A stretch of DNA of 64,000 nt, taken from contig JAIUNV010000001.1 of assembly GCA_020161435.1 (NCBI GenBank), forward strand, positions 248,001 to 312,000, written 5' to 3'. The translations under genes were made by a program, and so were the position numbers. Shown here one piece after another: positions 56,475 to 64,000 of this stretch. Within the stretch, counting starts at the first letter, position 1, and each line of letters begins with the position of its first letter. The notes beneath the pieces were generated by a model. The model saw only the letters and a list, made by a program, of their open reading frames with translations. It ran no database searches and was not told the origin of the DNA. The stretch comes from Bacteroidota bacterium (GTDB lineage Bacteria; Bacteroidota; Bacteroidia; Chitinophagales; Chitinophagaceae).

Positions 56475-57503
56475 TTAGGGCTGTGCCAGTTTTTTGTTTT
56501 TCAGAAATGCAGAGTCCGTTAGTGCTGTAAAAAAAGCCACCAACTGCCCCTTTTCAAAATTGGAAAGGGGTATTTTATTTTTCACCAGCGGGTCGGTGGT
56601 GGGCCCGTTGATAACGCCGCTGTTGTAGTGCTCCAGCACTTGGTACACATCAAAAAAGCGGCCATCGTGCCCGTAGTAACTGCTCACCATAATGTTGCGC
56701 AACGAAGGCACCCGAAACTTGAGGCTATCGGCCGGGTTTTGGGTAATGCGCATCCGGCCTTTGTCTTGCAGCACTGCATCCATCGGTATGCCGGTGTTGC
56801 GGTAGCTGAGGTCGGTAAACAAAGGCTCTTTGTGGCAGCTGGCACATTTCTGTTTAAAAATGTCGTAGCCCAAACTTTCGGGGAGATTGAACGTCGATTC
56901 ACCCCGCATTACTTTATCGTATTTGCTATCGGCACTTACCATGGTAAGCATAAACTGGCTGAGGGCCTGCGTCATGCGTTTGGTGTTGATCTCTTCACTA
57001 CCGAAGGCTGCTGTAAACATCATTCTATACGTAGCATCGGCCCGCAGTTTGTTCAGCACATTGTCGATGGTTTCAGCCATTTCTACCGGGTTGGTTATGG
57101 GTGCCAGCGGTTGCAAATCGAGGTGGGTAATGCCACCATCATGATGAAACTCGCTGTACCAGGCTAGGTTTTGCAAGGGTGGTGCATTGCGTAGCGTATG
57201 GCTATTGTTGAAGCCGTGGCTGAGGTCGTGGGCAAAAGTGCCAAAAGCTGCATCTTGCTGATGGCAACTGGCGCAGGGAAATTGTCCGTCTTTGCTGAGG
57301 CGGCCATCGTAAAACAATTTTTTACCCAGCGCAATGCCTTCTTCTGTCAATGGATTCTCCGCAAAATTGTACACGGCATTGGGCCAGCCAGCCGGTTGCG
57401 TAAAGCTGACAGGCGTTACAGGCTTCACCGTTGTCGAATCATTTTTATTGCAACTCAACAGCAGCAGTACACCAAGGCTTAATATGGAAAGAAAACCTCG
57501 CAT
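56475..57503 (-). CDS. Di-haem cytochrome c peroxidase (MauG/MbnH-like)
   Basis: A 342-aa periplasmic lipoprotein (lipobox LLLSCN) with two c-type haem sites, CASCHQ (about 77) and CASCHK (about 217). Seen also: the GKKLFYDGRLSKDG start of the family and the conserved ending FTALTDSAFL. It lies 4 bp after an MbnP-like gene on the same strand. In methanobactin operons the di-haem MbnH oxidises a Trp of its MbnP partner to kynurenine; the same pairing here suggests this activity. Plain peroxidase activity is the alternative. Confidence 0.9.
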   Translation of the reverse strand: MRGFLSILSLGVLLLLSCNKNDSTTVKPVTPVSFTQPAGWPNAVYNFAENPLTEEGIALGKKLFYDGRLSKDGQFPCASCHQQDAAFGTFAHDLSHGFNNSHTLRNAPPLQNLAWYSEFHHDGGITHLDLQPLAPITNPVEMAETIDNVLNKLRADATYRMMFTAAFGSEEINTKRMTQALSQFMLTMVSADSKYDKVMRGESTFNLPESLGYDIFKQKCASCHKEPLFTDLSYRNTGIPMDAVLQDKGRMRITQNPADSLKFRVPSLRNIMVSSYYGHDGRFFDVYQVLEHYNSGVINGPTTDPLVKNKIPLSNFEKGQLVAFFTALTDSAFLKNKKLAQP

Positions 57504-57507
57504 CGAA

Positions 57508-58254
57508 TCAATACTGTACTTCTTTGAGTGAAAACATGTTGGCGTAGTTGTTGGCTATTTTCAACGCCAACGCACCCGGCTCCATGGTAGTACTTTCTGT
57601 AGCAATAGAAATATTTGCGGCATCGGTAAACCATTTTAGTGCATCGGCCTGCAAAATAATATTGAAGCGACTGCCAGCAGTAATGGGTAATGAAGTGCTG
57701 AAAGGAATGCTCACCTGCCGCAATGCATTTTGCCCGGTACGGAAACCACCAATGTGGTAAGTAACCGCTTGCAGCGGCGCCGTGCTCACAAACGAACGGC
57801 CTTCGAGCTTGGCAAAAATGTAGCCGCTGTTCCAGGTCCAAAACATACCATTGGCAGGATCGAGGGCACCGGTTTGTACGCCGCTTACATTGCGGGCACT
57901 GTCTACACCAATCCAAAAGCGTAGGGTTTTTACCTGACCGGCTTTTAAGGGTATGCTGAATGACTTGGATGTAGCATTGGCTTCATCTACCAAAAAATAA
58001 CTGTCCGGTATTTTTTGCTCTTCATTATTATCGTACACCACCGAAAAGTTGGAGAGATAATATTTGAACACATTGATGGTAACCGGATCGCCAGAGGCAA
58101 TGGTCACCTGTGTGCCCAATTGCAATGGTGCTGCACCGGCTGCATGTTGTATGCTGATGGTTACCGGAACATCAGTAGCCGCAGTGTCCGATTTTTTTCG
58201 GCAACCCAGGGCTACAACTATTATTATCAAAAAGAGTGAAGCAAGTTGTTTCAT
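57508..58254 (-). CDS. MbnP-like copper-binding lipoprotein
   Basis: A 248-aa lipoprotein (Cys18 in VALGCRK) with the MbnP-like core: KYYLSNFSVVY, LRFWIGVD, and MFWTWNSGYIFAKLEG with Trp139 and Trp141 in the family's conserved Trp segment, then YHIGGF. In known MbnP a Trp is oxidised to kynurenine and takes part in copper binding. The gene and the di-haem peroxidase form a two-gene operon. Confidence 0.85.
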   Translation of the reverse strand: MKQLASLFLIIIVVALGCRKKSDTAATDVPVTISIQHAAGAAPLQLGTQVTIASGDPVTINVFKYYLSNFSVVYDNNEEQKIPDSYFLVDEANATSKSFSIPLKAGQVKTLRFWIGVDSARNVSGVQTGALDPANGMFWTWNSGYIFAKLEGRSFVSTAPLQAVTYHIGGFRTGQNALRQVSIPFSTSLPITAGSRFNIILQADALKWFTDAANISIATESTTMEPGALALKIANNYANMFSLKEVQY

Positions 58255-58266
58255 ACGTCAGGTGTG

Positions 58267-58671
58267 TTAATCGGTGATGTTCACTTTACCACGACTCTTT
58301 TTAATATCGCTGCGCTGCTTTTTGCTGGCAATGCGTTTTTCTTTGGCGGCCTTGCTGGGCTTGGAGGCTATCCTTGCTTTTTTCGGCGTCAATGCTTTCG
58401 CCACCAACTCCTGCATTTTGCGCAGCACTTCGGCTTTGTTGGATAGCTGGGTGCGGTGCGTTTGTGCTTTTACATGTAGCACTTGCTCAGCCGTGAGCCG
58501 GTGTGCCAGTTTTTGCAGCAGCAGCTTCCGCTGGGCATCGCTGAGCACAGCAGAGTTGGCCAGCGACCAAAAGCCGGTTACTGCCGTTTCTACCTTGTTG
58601 ACGTTTTGACCACCTTTGCCACCACTGCGGCTAAACTGGTATTGTATTTCGTGTGCAAAATCGGGCTGCAT
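58267..58671 (-). CDS. arfB: Alternative ribosome-rescue factor / peptidyl-tRNA hydrolase ArfB
   Basis: A 134-aa class-I release-factor-like protein. Seen: SRSGGKGGQNVNKVET with the GGQ that hydrolyses peptidyl-tRNA, then a long basic C-terminal tail (KAAKEKRIASKKQRS) that sits in the mRNA entry channel of stalled ribosomes. It should free ribosomes stuck on mRNAs without a stop codon. Confidence 0.93.
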   Translation of the reverse strand: MQPDFAHEIQYQFSRSGGKGGQNVNKVETAVTGFWSLANSAVLSDAQRKLLLQKLAHRLTAEQVLHVKAQTHRTQLSNKAEVLRKMQELVAKALTPKKARIASKPSKAAKEKRIASKKQRSDIKKSRGKVNITD

Positions 58672-58753
58672 AAGAGGCTAAAGATAACACGCATGGCCCG
58701 TAACTGATGGTGCTGTACAGTTTTAGGAGAAAATTGGAGCGGCGATGGGAGGT

Positions 58754-58823
58754 AACCACAAAGGCGCAAAGGAGGCACAAGGAGCACGAAGTTTTTACCA
58801 CAGAGGCGAAGGAGGGAACACAG
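58754..58823. repeat. Dispersed intergenic repeat (accacaaagg/accacagagg type)
   Basis: Two related units: 58754-58790 (accacaaagg... gagcacgaag) and 58796-58823 (accacagagg...). The same two words occur in the order accacagagg then accacaaagg at 63618-63710, so this is a dispersed repeat in the genome. No coding potential was seen. Confidence 0.6.
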
Positions 58824-58944
58824 TGGGTATGGAGATTTTTTGATTCAGCAAACACTACATGCTTCAGGTTCATTATACTTTCTAACAGGTATAGAAAAAA
58901 GGTTTAAAGGACACTTGTTGTATTGCAAATTTCATTTTATGTTT

Positions 58945-58959
58945 GGACAAATATTGTCC
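58945..58959. promoter_or_regulatory. Candidate C-box before the restriction-modification controller
   Basis: An inverted repeat with arms ggacaa (58945-58950) and ttgtcc (58954-58959) and a 3-base spacer, 3 bp before ATG 58963. Such symmetric boxes are bound by C-proteins of type II restriction-modification systems. It also argues for ATG 58963 over 58939 as the start. Confidence 0.5.
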
Positions 58960-58962
58960 CAA

Positions 58963-59298
58963 ATGGCATATTCAAAGAAAAAAATAGCAACCGTTGGTGA
59001 ACAACTCAGGTCTGAAAGAGAGGTAGCGAAACTTTCACTAAGAGAAGTTGGAATGCATACGGGAATAGACACATCACTTCTAGGTAAAATCGAGAGAAAT
59101 GAAAGACACCCAACGAAGGAACAGATTAAGCAGTTAGCTGCATTTTTTAAAATAAATGAGAAAGAATTGATAAAAGAGCTGATTAGTGACCAACTAGCTT
59201 TTAAAATTTTATCAGAGGATATTGATATTGATACTTTCAGAGTAGCAGAGGATAAAGTTGAATATTTAAAATCTAATTACGATGGGAAAAAAAATTAG
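58963..59298 (+). CDS. XRE-type controller (C-protein-like) of the restriction-modification system
   Basis: A protein of 111 aa with a helix-turn-helix of the Cro type (LSLREVGMHTGIDTSLLGKIERNERHPTKEQ, about 24-55). It overlaps the methyltransferase gene by 17 bp. It may time methylase and nuclease expression. The region is clearly AT-richer than its neighbours, which points to horizontal transfer. Confidence 0.8.
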   Translation: MAYSKKKIATVGEQLRSEREVAKLSLREVGMHTGIDTSLLGKIERNERHPTKEQIKQLAAFFKINEKELIKELISDQLAFKILSEDIDIDTFRVAEDKVEYLKSNYDGKKN

Positions 59299-60601
59299 AG
59301 TTGTTGAGCTTTTTGCGGGAGTTGGTGGATTTAGATTAGGTCTAGAAGGTTGGAGAAATAAATCAGCTTGCTCTGGATATACAAAAAATTTAAAGCAAAC
59401 CTATGAAGTCATTTGGAGCAATCAATGGGAGCCATCTACAAAAGCCCAACATGCATCTTATGTTTATGAACATCGATTTGGAAAAGAGGGACATTGTAAT
59501 AAGGATATATCGACTGTTGATGTAAGTGAGATTCCAGATCATGACTTACTTGTTGGTGGCTTTCCATGTCAAGATTATTCTGTTGCAACTACTCTCAAAA
59601 ACTCAAAAGGTTTGATCGGAAAAAAAGGAGTTCTTTGGTGGTCAATACATAAAATTCTGAGTGAGAAACTTAATAAGCCAAAATATGTATTCCTTGAAAA
59701 TGTTGATAGACTCATTAATTCACCATCAAATCAACGTGGCAGAGATTTCGCAATAATATTAAAGAGCTTAGGTGACTTGGGGTATGCAGTTGAGTGGAGG
59801 ATAATAAACGCAGCGGATTATGGAATGCCACAAAGAAGAAGAAGGATTTTCATTTTAGCGTATTTGAAGTCAACTTCAATTTACAATTCCATTAAAAAAC
59901 AACGCCCACTGGATTGGATACTATATGATGGTACGCTTGCTACAGCATTTCCTATTACTTCGGTTCAAACGTTATTCCCAAAAGAATTTGAACTAAAAGT
60001 AGATATTGTGGACATATCGTCTAAATTCAATATTGATGGTGGGGAATCAATTTTTGAAAACTCTGGACTTTTTATAAATGGAGTTGTAACGACATTAAAA
60101 TCTTCTCCTGTATTTAATGGCAATTCAACGGTTCTAGGAGATATAATTCTTAATGGTGAAGTAACTGACGAGTTTTATATTGACGAATGTGATTTGCAAA
60201 AATGGCGTATTCTTAAAGGACCTAAAAATCAGGTACGTATTAATGCTGACGGTCATGAATATAAGTATAGTGAAGGAGGAATGGTTTTTCCTGATCCGTT
60301 AGACAGACCTTCAAGAACTATAATAACGGGCGAAGGTGGAGCATCTCCCTCTAGATTCAAACACGTTATTAAAACTATTAAAGGGTTTAGAAGACTTTCA
60401 CCTATTGAGCTAGAAAGACTAAATATGTTTCCTGATAATCATACTAAATTGGATGGCATATCAAATTCAAAAAGAGCATTCTTTATGGGTAATGCTTTAG
60501 TTGTTGGTGTTATTGAAAAAATTGGAATTGCTCTTAACGAAAAAGTTCAAGAAGTAGCAAACGTTCGATTAAAGAATCAAATTGAATCTTTAATCGATTA
60601 A
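59282..60601 (+). CDS. DNA (cytosine-5)-methyltransferase, type II
   Basis: A 439-aa methylase. Seen: motif I VVELFAGVGGFRLGLEG, motif IV GGFPCQDYSVA with nucleophile Cys96, motif VI ENVDR, motif VIII QRRRRIFI, and motif X GNALVVGVI. The target-recognition region between VIII and IX is long. It should protect the host DNA from the endonuclease that is encoded convergently at 60619-61233. It is AT-rich relative to neighbours. Confidence 0.95.
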   Translation: MGKKIRVVELFAGVGGFRLGLEGWRNKSACSGYTKNLKQTYEVIWSNQWEPSTKAQHASYVYEHRFGKEGHCNKDISTVDVSEIPDHDLLVGGFPCQDYSVATTLKNSKGLIGKKGVLWWSIHKILSEKLNKPKYVFLENVDRLINSPSNQRGRDFAIILKSLGDLGYAVEWRIINAADYGMPQRRRRIFILAYLKSTSIYNSIKKQRPLDWILYDGTLATAFPITSVQTLFPKEFELKVDIVDISSKFNIDGGESIFENSGLFINGVVTTLKSSPVFNGNSTVLGDIILNGEVTDEFYIDECDLQKWRILKGPKNQVRINADGHEYKYSEGGMVFPDPLDRPSRTIITGEGGASPSRFKHVIKTIKGFRRLSPIELERLNMFPDNHTKLDGISNSKRAFFMGNALVVGVIEKIGIALNEKVQEVANVRLKNQIESLID

Positions 60602-60618
60602 AATAGATTTGAGTTACA

Positions 60619-61233
60619 CTATTGAATTCGTTTGACAACACCCGAATGTCTTTTAGTAATTGGGTCTTTTATCTTCTCAATGATAAAGCCTTCAGGTGGA
60701 AGCAGTCCAATCAATACCATTGGAGTTGTAAGCTGATTTTGCATTGGTAGAAGGTAATCAAGATATTTTTCAAATTCGCCAACGGCACTATCGAATGCTC
60801 CTGCTTGCTTTAGCTCACTTGTTGCAGTAATTACTACAGCAAGTTCAGTTTGAATTGCTTTACTAATATGGTTTAGCTCACTTGCCATTACAGGCTTAAG
60901 CAAATTCCATGAAATTGCTTCACCATGATTAAATCCTACTTCAATTGATACTGGTGCTTTTGCAAAGTCAAGTCTCCATTTATCACCTTGATAATTATCA
61001 TTTTGGAAAATTGGAGACTCTGGAATCCAGCCTTCAGAAATAAACCGTTCTTTTAGTAAGTGATTTATAGCATGAGACAAACTCATTTTGCCAACATATT
61101 TGTTATGCTGTATTATTAAATCTTCATCTGTTATGCTGGTTATTACATCATGTATATTGTCCCAAATGTCTTTATAGCTTGGGTCTTGAAAAATTATTTG
61201 CCCATTTCTGTGTGAATGAGTGATGTATTTCAT
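60619..61233 (-). CDS. BglII/BstYI-family type II restriction endonuclease
   Basis: A 204-aa protein with segments WRLDF, VSIEVGFNHGEAISWNLLKPVMASELNHISK and TELAVVI that match the BglII/BstYI family. Asp89 and Glu98 have the spacing of the BglII active site (Asp84, Glu93), but BglII has Gln95 where this protein has Gly100. Cut site is not certain; the family cuts at GATC-centred sites (AGATCT, RGATCY). BglII-type partners are usually N4-cytosine methylases, here it is a C5 methylase. Confidence 0.85.
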   Translation of the reverse strand: MKYITHSHRNGQIIFQDPSYKDIWDNIHDVITSITDEDLIIQHNKYVGKMSLSHAINHLLKERFISEGWIPESPIFQNDNYQGDKWRLDFAKAPVSIEVGFNHGEAISWNLLKPVMASELNHISKAIQTELAVVITATSELKQAGAFDSAVGEFEKYLDYLLPMQNQLTTPMVLIGLLPPEGFIIEKIKDPITKRHSGVVKRIQ

Positions 61234-61271
61234 TTTGCTTTAATTTCTTGATGTAAAAGAAAGAGTAAAAA

Positions 61272-62312
61272 CTATCCGCCTGCTTTCAATGCAGCAATAG
61301 CGGCTTCCAGTTCTTTCACTTTCTTTTCCAGTTCGGGCAGGCGACGGCTCACAGCCTGGCTGCGCAGGGCAGAAGTATAATCGTAAGCAGGCGAGCCGGT
61401 CACAGCCTTACCATTGTCCAGCGATTTGCTGACCCCGCTTTGTGCATTGATTTTGGCACCATCACCAATTTTGATGTGGCCCACAATGCCTACCTGTCCG
61501 CCAATCATTACGCCCTTGCCCACTTTGGTACTACCGCTAATGCCGGTTTGCGCCGCTATCACGGTATGGCTGCCAATTTCTACGTTGTGAGCTATCTGTA
61601 CGAGGTTGTCAATTTTAGCACCGGCATGCACCATGGTGCTGCCAATGGTAGCCCGGTCGATGGTGCTGTTGCTGCCCACTTCCACATCATCTTCCAACAC
61701 CACATTACCCATTTGGGGCACTTTTTTAAACGTGCCATCGGCCTGTGGCGCAAAGCCAAAACCATCACTGCCAATGACGGTGCCGGCATGCACAATTACG
61801 TTTTTACCCAGCACACAGCGGTGATACACTTTTACGCCGGGGTTCAGCACGGTGTTGTCGCCAATGGTTACATCATCGCCAATAAATACCTGCGGGTAAA
61901 TTTTTACGTTGTTGCCAATGCGAACATTCTTGCCGATGTAGGCAAATGCACCAATGTACACGTCGTTACCCATCGTGGCGGTATCATGTACAAAAGAAGG
62001 TTCTTCGCGGCCACTCAGCATTTGGCGTTGCATGGCTTCGTACTGGCTCAGCAGCGCAGCAAAAGCACTGTACGCATCGGGCACCCGTATGAGGGTAGCC
62101 TGCACAGCCTGCTTCAGCTCCAGCGATTCATTCACGATGACAACAGATGCCTGCGTGGTATAGAGGTATTCTTCGTATTTCGGGTTGGCTAAAAAAGCTA
62201 ACTGTCCGGCCTGGGCTTCTTCAATTTTGCCAAAGCCACTTACGGCTGCCTGTGCGTTGCCTTCAACACGGCCACCGGCCAGCTGGGCAATTGTTGCTGC
62301 TGAAAACGTCAT
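61272..62312 (-). CDS. lpxD: UDP-3-O-acylglucosamine N-acyltransferase LpxD
   Basis: A 346-aa lipid A enzyme that adds the second acyl chain to UDP-3-O-acyl-glucosamine. Seen: the N-terminal uridine-binding domain (TFSAATIAQLAGGRVEGNA), the left-handed beta-helix with hexapeptide repeats (YIGKNVRIGNNVKIYPQVFIGDD and following), the catalytic His region (IAHNVEIGSHTVIAAQTG) and a C-terminal coiled-coil tail (LEKKVKELEAAIAAL). It follows an HD-domain gene, as in other Bacteroidota. Confidence 0.96.
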   Translation of the reverse strand: MTFSAATIAQLAGGRVEGNAQAAVSGFGKIEEAQAGQLAFLANPKYEEYLYTTQASVVIVNESLELKQAVQATLIRVPDAYSAFAALLSQYEAMQRQMLSGREEPSFVHDTATMGNDVYIGAFAYIGKNVRIGNNVKIYPQVFIGDDVTIGDNTVLNPGVKVYHRCVLGKNVIVHAGTVIGSDGFGFAPQADGTFKKVPQMGNVVLEDDVEVGSNSTIDRATIGSTMVHAGAKIDNLVQIAHNVEIGSHTVIAAQTGISGSTKVGKGVMIGGQVGIVGHIKIGDGAKINAQSGVSKSLDNGKAVTGSPAYDYTSALRSQAVSRRLPELEKKVKELEAAIAALKAGG

Positions 62313-62360
62313 AAATCTAAAGTAGTGTTGTAGCGATGAAGGATGGACGATTCCACGGCC

Positions 62361-63563
62361 TTACACGCTGAGGTAGCAAATATACTGTTTGCCCACCGTG
62401 GCGGCGAGGCTCTGCTGTATCAAGGCATTGTCGACCTGCGAAATATCCCGCACATGGCCATCCTTAAACAGGATGTTGATGCGTTCATCATCGGTTTTGT
62501 AGGTGGTGTTGCGGGCTTCGCCGGTAAACACCAGGTAGCCAAGTTCCTCCTCCGTTACATCGGGATGCGCCTGTCGGATAGCAGCTTTTTTCTGCTCGAT
62601 AACTTGTGGCGCAATGGGCTCCGATTGCAGTTTGATTTTAAACAGGTTGCGGTTGAGCAGGCAGGTACACATGGTAGCCAGCACCCGGTCGGGGTGTTGC
62701 TGCCACTCTTTAATGGCCATCATCACATCCACATCGTCGAGCATGGTAAAGCGGCGCAGCAGTTCAGCAGCGTCTTCGGTATCGGGGCGGTTGTGCAGCA
62801 CATAGTGCAGGTTGGGGTGGCAGCCGGCGCCAATTTCACGGGCACGGCGAACAATACGTACCAACATTTGCTCGGCCGCCAGTACGGTTTTGTGCAGGTA
62901 CACCTGCCAGTACATGAGGCGGCGGGCCACCAAAAATTTTTCGATGCTGTACACGGCTTTCTCTTCCACCATCAATTGGCCGTTGTGCACGGTCAGCATT
63001 TTGATGATGCGGTCGTAGCCAATTACCCCTTCGCTTACGCCGGTAAAAAAGCTGTCGCGGTTGAGGTAGTCCATGCGGTCAACATCCAGCTGCCCGCTTA
63101 CCAGTTGGTGCAAAAAAGGTTTGTGGTAAGTATTGTTGAAAATGGCCAACGCAATTTCCAGCGCACCATTCAGCTCGGCATTGAGGTGCTCCATGATGAG
63201 GCGGCTCATGGTTTCGTGGTGTACGCCCTGTACCAGTGTGCCTTCGAGGGCATGGCTAAACGGCCCGTGGCCAACATCGTGCAGCAATATGGCTACTTTG
63301 GCGGCGGTGGCTTCTTCGGGGGTAATGTCAATGCCCTTGCGTTGCAGTTCGCCCAGCGCCTGACACATGAGGTGGTAGGCACCCAGGCTGTGGGCCATGC
63401 GGGTGTGCACGGCACCGGGGTACACCAGGTGGGCAAAAGCCATTTGGTAAATACGCCGCAGCCGCTGGTAATAAGGATGACTGACTACCCGAAACACCAC
63501 CGGATCGTCGATGCTGATGAAACCGTAAATCGGATCGTTGATGATTTTGCCTTTGAAACTCAT
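62361..63563 (-). CDS. HD-domain phosphohydrolase (dNTPase/SAMHD1-like)
   Basis: A protein of 400 aa with the HD superfamily metal site: HTRMAHSLG (His), HDVGHGPFSHALE (His-Asp) and DVDRMDYLNRDSFFTGV (Asp). It resembles dNTP triphosphohydrolases in the SAMHD1 group and lies next to lpxD, as in other Bacteroidota. ATG 63563 (MSFKGKIINDPI) is preferred over the longer open frame. Confidence 0.9.
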   Translation of the reverse strand: MSFKGKIINDPIYGFISIDDPVVFRVVSHPYYQRLRRIYQMAFAHLVYPGAVHTRMAHSLGAYHLMCQALGELQRKGIDITPEEATAAKVAILLHDVGHGPFSHALEGTLVQGVHHETMSRLIMEHLNAELNGALEIALAIFNNTYHKPFLHQLVSGQLDVDRMDYLNRDSFFTGVSEGVIGYDRIIKMLTVHNGQLMVEEKAVYSIEKFLVARRLMYWQVYLHKTVLAAEQMLVRIVRRAREIGAGCHPNLHYVLHNRPDTEDAAELLRRFTMLDDVDVMMAIKEWQQHPDRVLATMCTCLLNRNLFKIKLQSEPIAPQVIEQKKAAIRQAHPDVTEEELGYLVFTGEARNTTYKTDDERINILFKDGHVRDISQVDNALIQQSLAATVGKQYICYLSV

Positions 63564-63617
63564 GTGGGGCAAAAGTCGGTCATTAGGGGGAAATGAAAGA
63601 GGCTTGAGAATTTTTGA

Positions 63618-63710
63618 ACCACAGAGGTAAGGGAGGTAGGCACAGAGGAACATGGAGATTTTTTAACCACAAAGGCACAAGAGTGTCACAAAGGAGCACT
63701 AAGTTTTCAG
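63618..63710. repeat. Dispersed intergenic repeat, second site
   Basis: Units accacagagg (63618) and accacaaagg (63666, followed by ggagcactaagttt) repeat the two units at 58754-58823 in the opposite order. The surrounding gap 63564-63866 holds no gene on either strand. Confidence 0.6.
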
Positions 63711-63866
63711 GAAGCATTACTGGAAAATAATCCGTGAAACTGTGGCCAATACAAAACTTGGTGGTTGATAGATGATGGTTGGTGGTAAAATCCGTGCACA
63801 TCCAAACTCATCCTGCACATCCGCGTCCCATTATCCGTGTCCCATTCTTCAAAGGCTTCGTATTTT

Positions 63867-64000
63867 GTGCTGGTGGAACCACTTTTCGACGACGAATATT
63901 TTATGCGCAGGGCGCTGCAAGAGGCACAGATTGCTTTCGACAAGGATGAAATTCCGGTGGGGGCGTTAGTGGTGCAAGACAATAAAATCATTGGCCGCGG
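63867..64000 (+). CDS. tadA: tRNA adenosine deaminase TadA (start; runs off the window)
   Basis: The first 44 codons of an open frame read FDDEYFMRRALQEAQIAF, DKDEIPVGALVV and NKIIGRG, the N-terminal region of the TadA/nucleoside deaminase family before its HAE zinc motif. TadA makes inosine at the wobble position of tRNA-Arg. The start may be GTG at 63867 or 63873, or ATG at 63903; the usual family start favours one upstream of the FDDEYF segment. The C-terminal part is outside the window. Confidence 0.8.
   Translation, partial: MLVEPLFDDEYFMRRALQEAQIAFDKDEIPVGALVVQDNKIIGR

Noticed and set aside
61440..62192. A 250-aa frame on the plus strand
   Set aside because: It is antisense to lpxD, whose hexapeptide repeats are unmistakable; the repeats leave a long open shadow frame.
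62343..63596. A 417-aa frame on the plus strand
   Set aside because: It is antisense to the HD-domain gene, which has clear catalytic motifs; the plus frame is a shadow.

Overview
The window looks like a Bacteroidota chromosome, most likely family Chitinophagaceae. The evidence is SusC/SusD pairs, a hybrid two-component regulator, CusA/CzcA efflux pumps with HMBD lipoproteins, DUF6660 and HYC_CC_PP proteins, the CzcA-OMF fusion, an AraC-type histidine kinase hybrid, and start sites mostly without Shine-Dalgarno sequences. It divides into a genomic island (start of window to about 46.47 kb) and ordinary chromosome (46.5-64 kb).

Island, left to right. (1) 1-921: GC-rich DNA without a recognisable gene, ending in a 28-bp repeat. 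(2) 1.0-15.0 kb: a fructan utilisation locus with a periplasmic-sensor hybrid kinase, fructokinase, SusC, SusD, a DUF4960 lipoprotein, a GH32 fructanase, a thioredoxin-fold protein and a sugar/H+ symporter. It is bracketed by the same 28-bp direct repeat (27/28 identical). (3) 15.2-26.9 kb: a long minus-strand copper/silver operon with HYC_CC_PP, HMBD protein, DUF3347, a CusA split into two reading frames, TolC, Tat-exported multicopper oxidase, two CusB adaptors (one with three tandem HMBD repeats), DUF2911 and PepSY. (4) 27.4-31.7 kb: a defence/toxin islet with a catalytically dead prokaryotic Argonaute, the mobile-mystery A/B pair (XRE + Fic) and a divergent Panacea (SocA-like) toxin-antitoxin pair. 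(5) 31.7-32.3 kb: the nonsense-mutated 3' end of a DUF3987 gene. (6) 32.3-40.8 kb: a zinc/cadmium-type operon with DUF6660, a CzcA-TolC fusion, CzcB, a small protein and a P1B-2 ATPase. (7) 40.9-46.3 kb: the integration module with an intact VirE_N/DUF3987 primase-like protein, an excisionase-like HTH protein, an unrecognised 492-aa protein and a tyrosine recombinase. The island's right end is a displaced 3' half of tRNA-Asn(GTT) at about 46,420-46,466. The intact tRNA and left end are expected beyond the window start, so the island is probably larger than 46 kb.

Chromosome, 46.5-64 kb: GNAT acetyltransferase, a secreted carboxypeptidase-regulatory-domain protein, a PPC/DUF296 protein, an SGNH hydrolase, a small hypothetical protein next to an orphan contractile tail-sheath protein, an SRPBCC protein, a NYN-domain nuclease, a flippase, a coiled-coil secreted protein, a di-haem peroxidase paired with an MbnP-like protein, ArfB, a type II restriction-modification system (controller, C5 methylase, BglII-like endonuclease; visibly AT-richer), lpxD, an HD-domain dNTPase-like protein and the start of tadA.

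The most unusual content is the dead Argonaute beside two toxin-antitoxin modules with an operator-like repeat array, the repeat-bracketed fructan cassette, and the DUF3987 remnant that shows how the island was assembled. All family names are from motif recognition; no database search was run.
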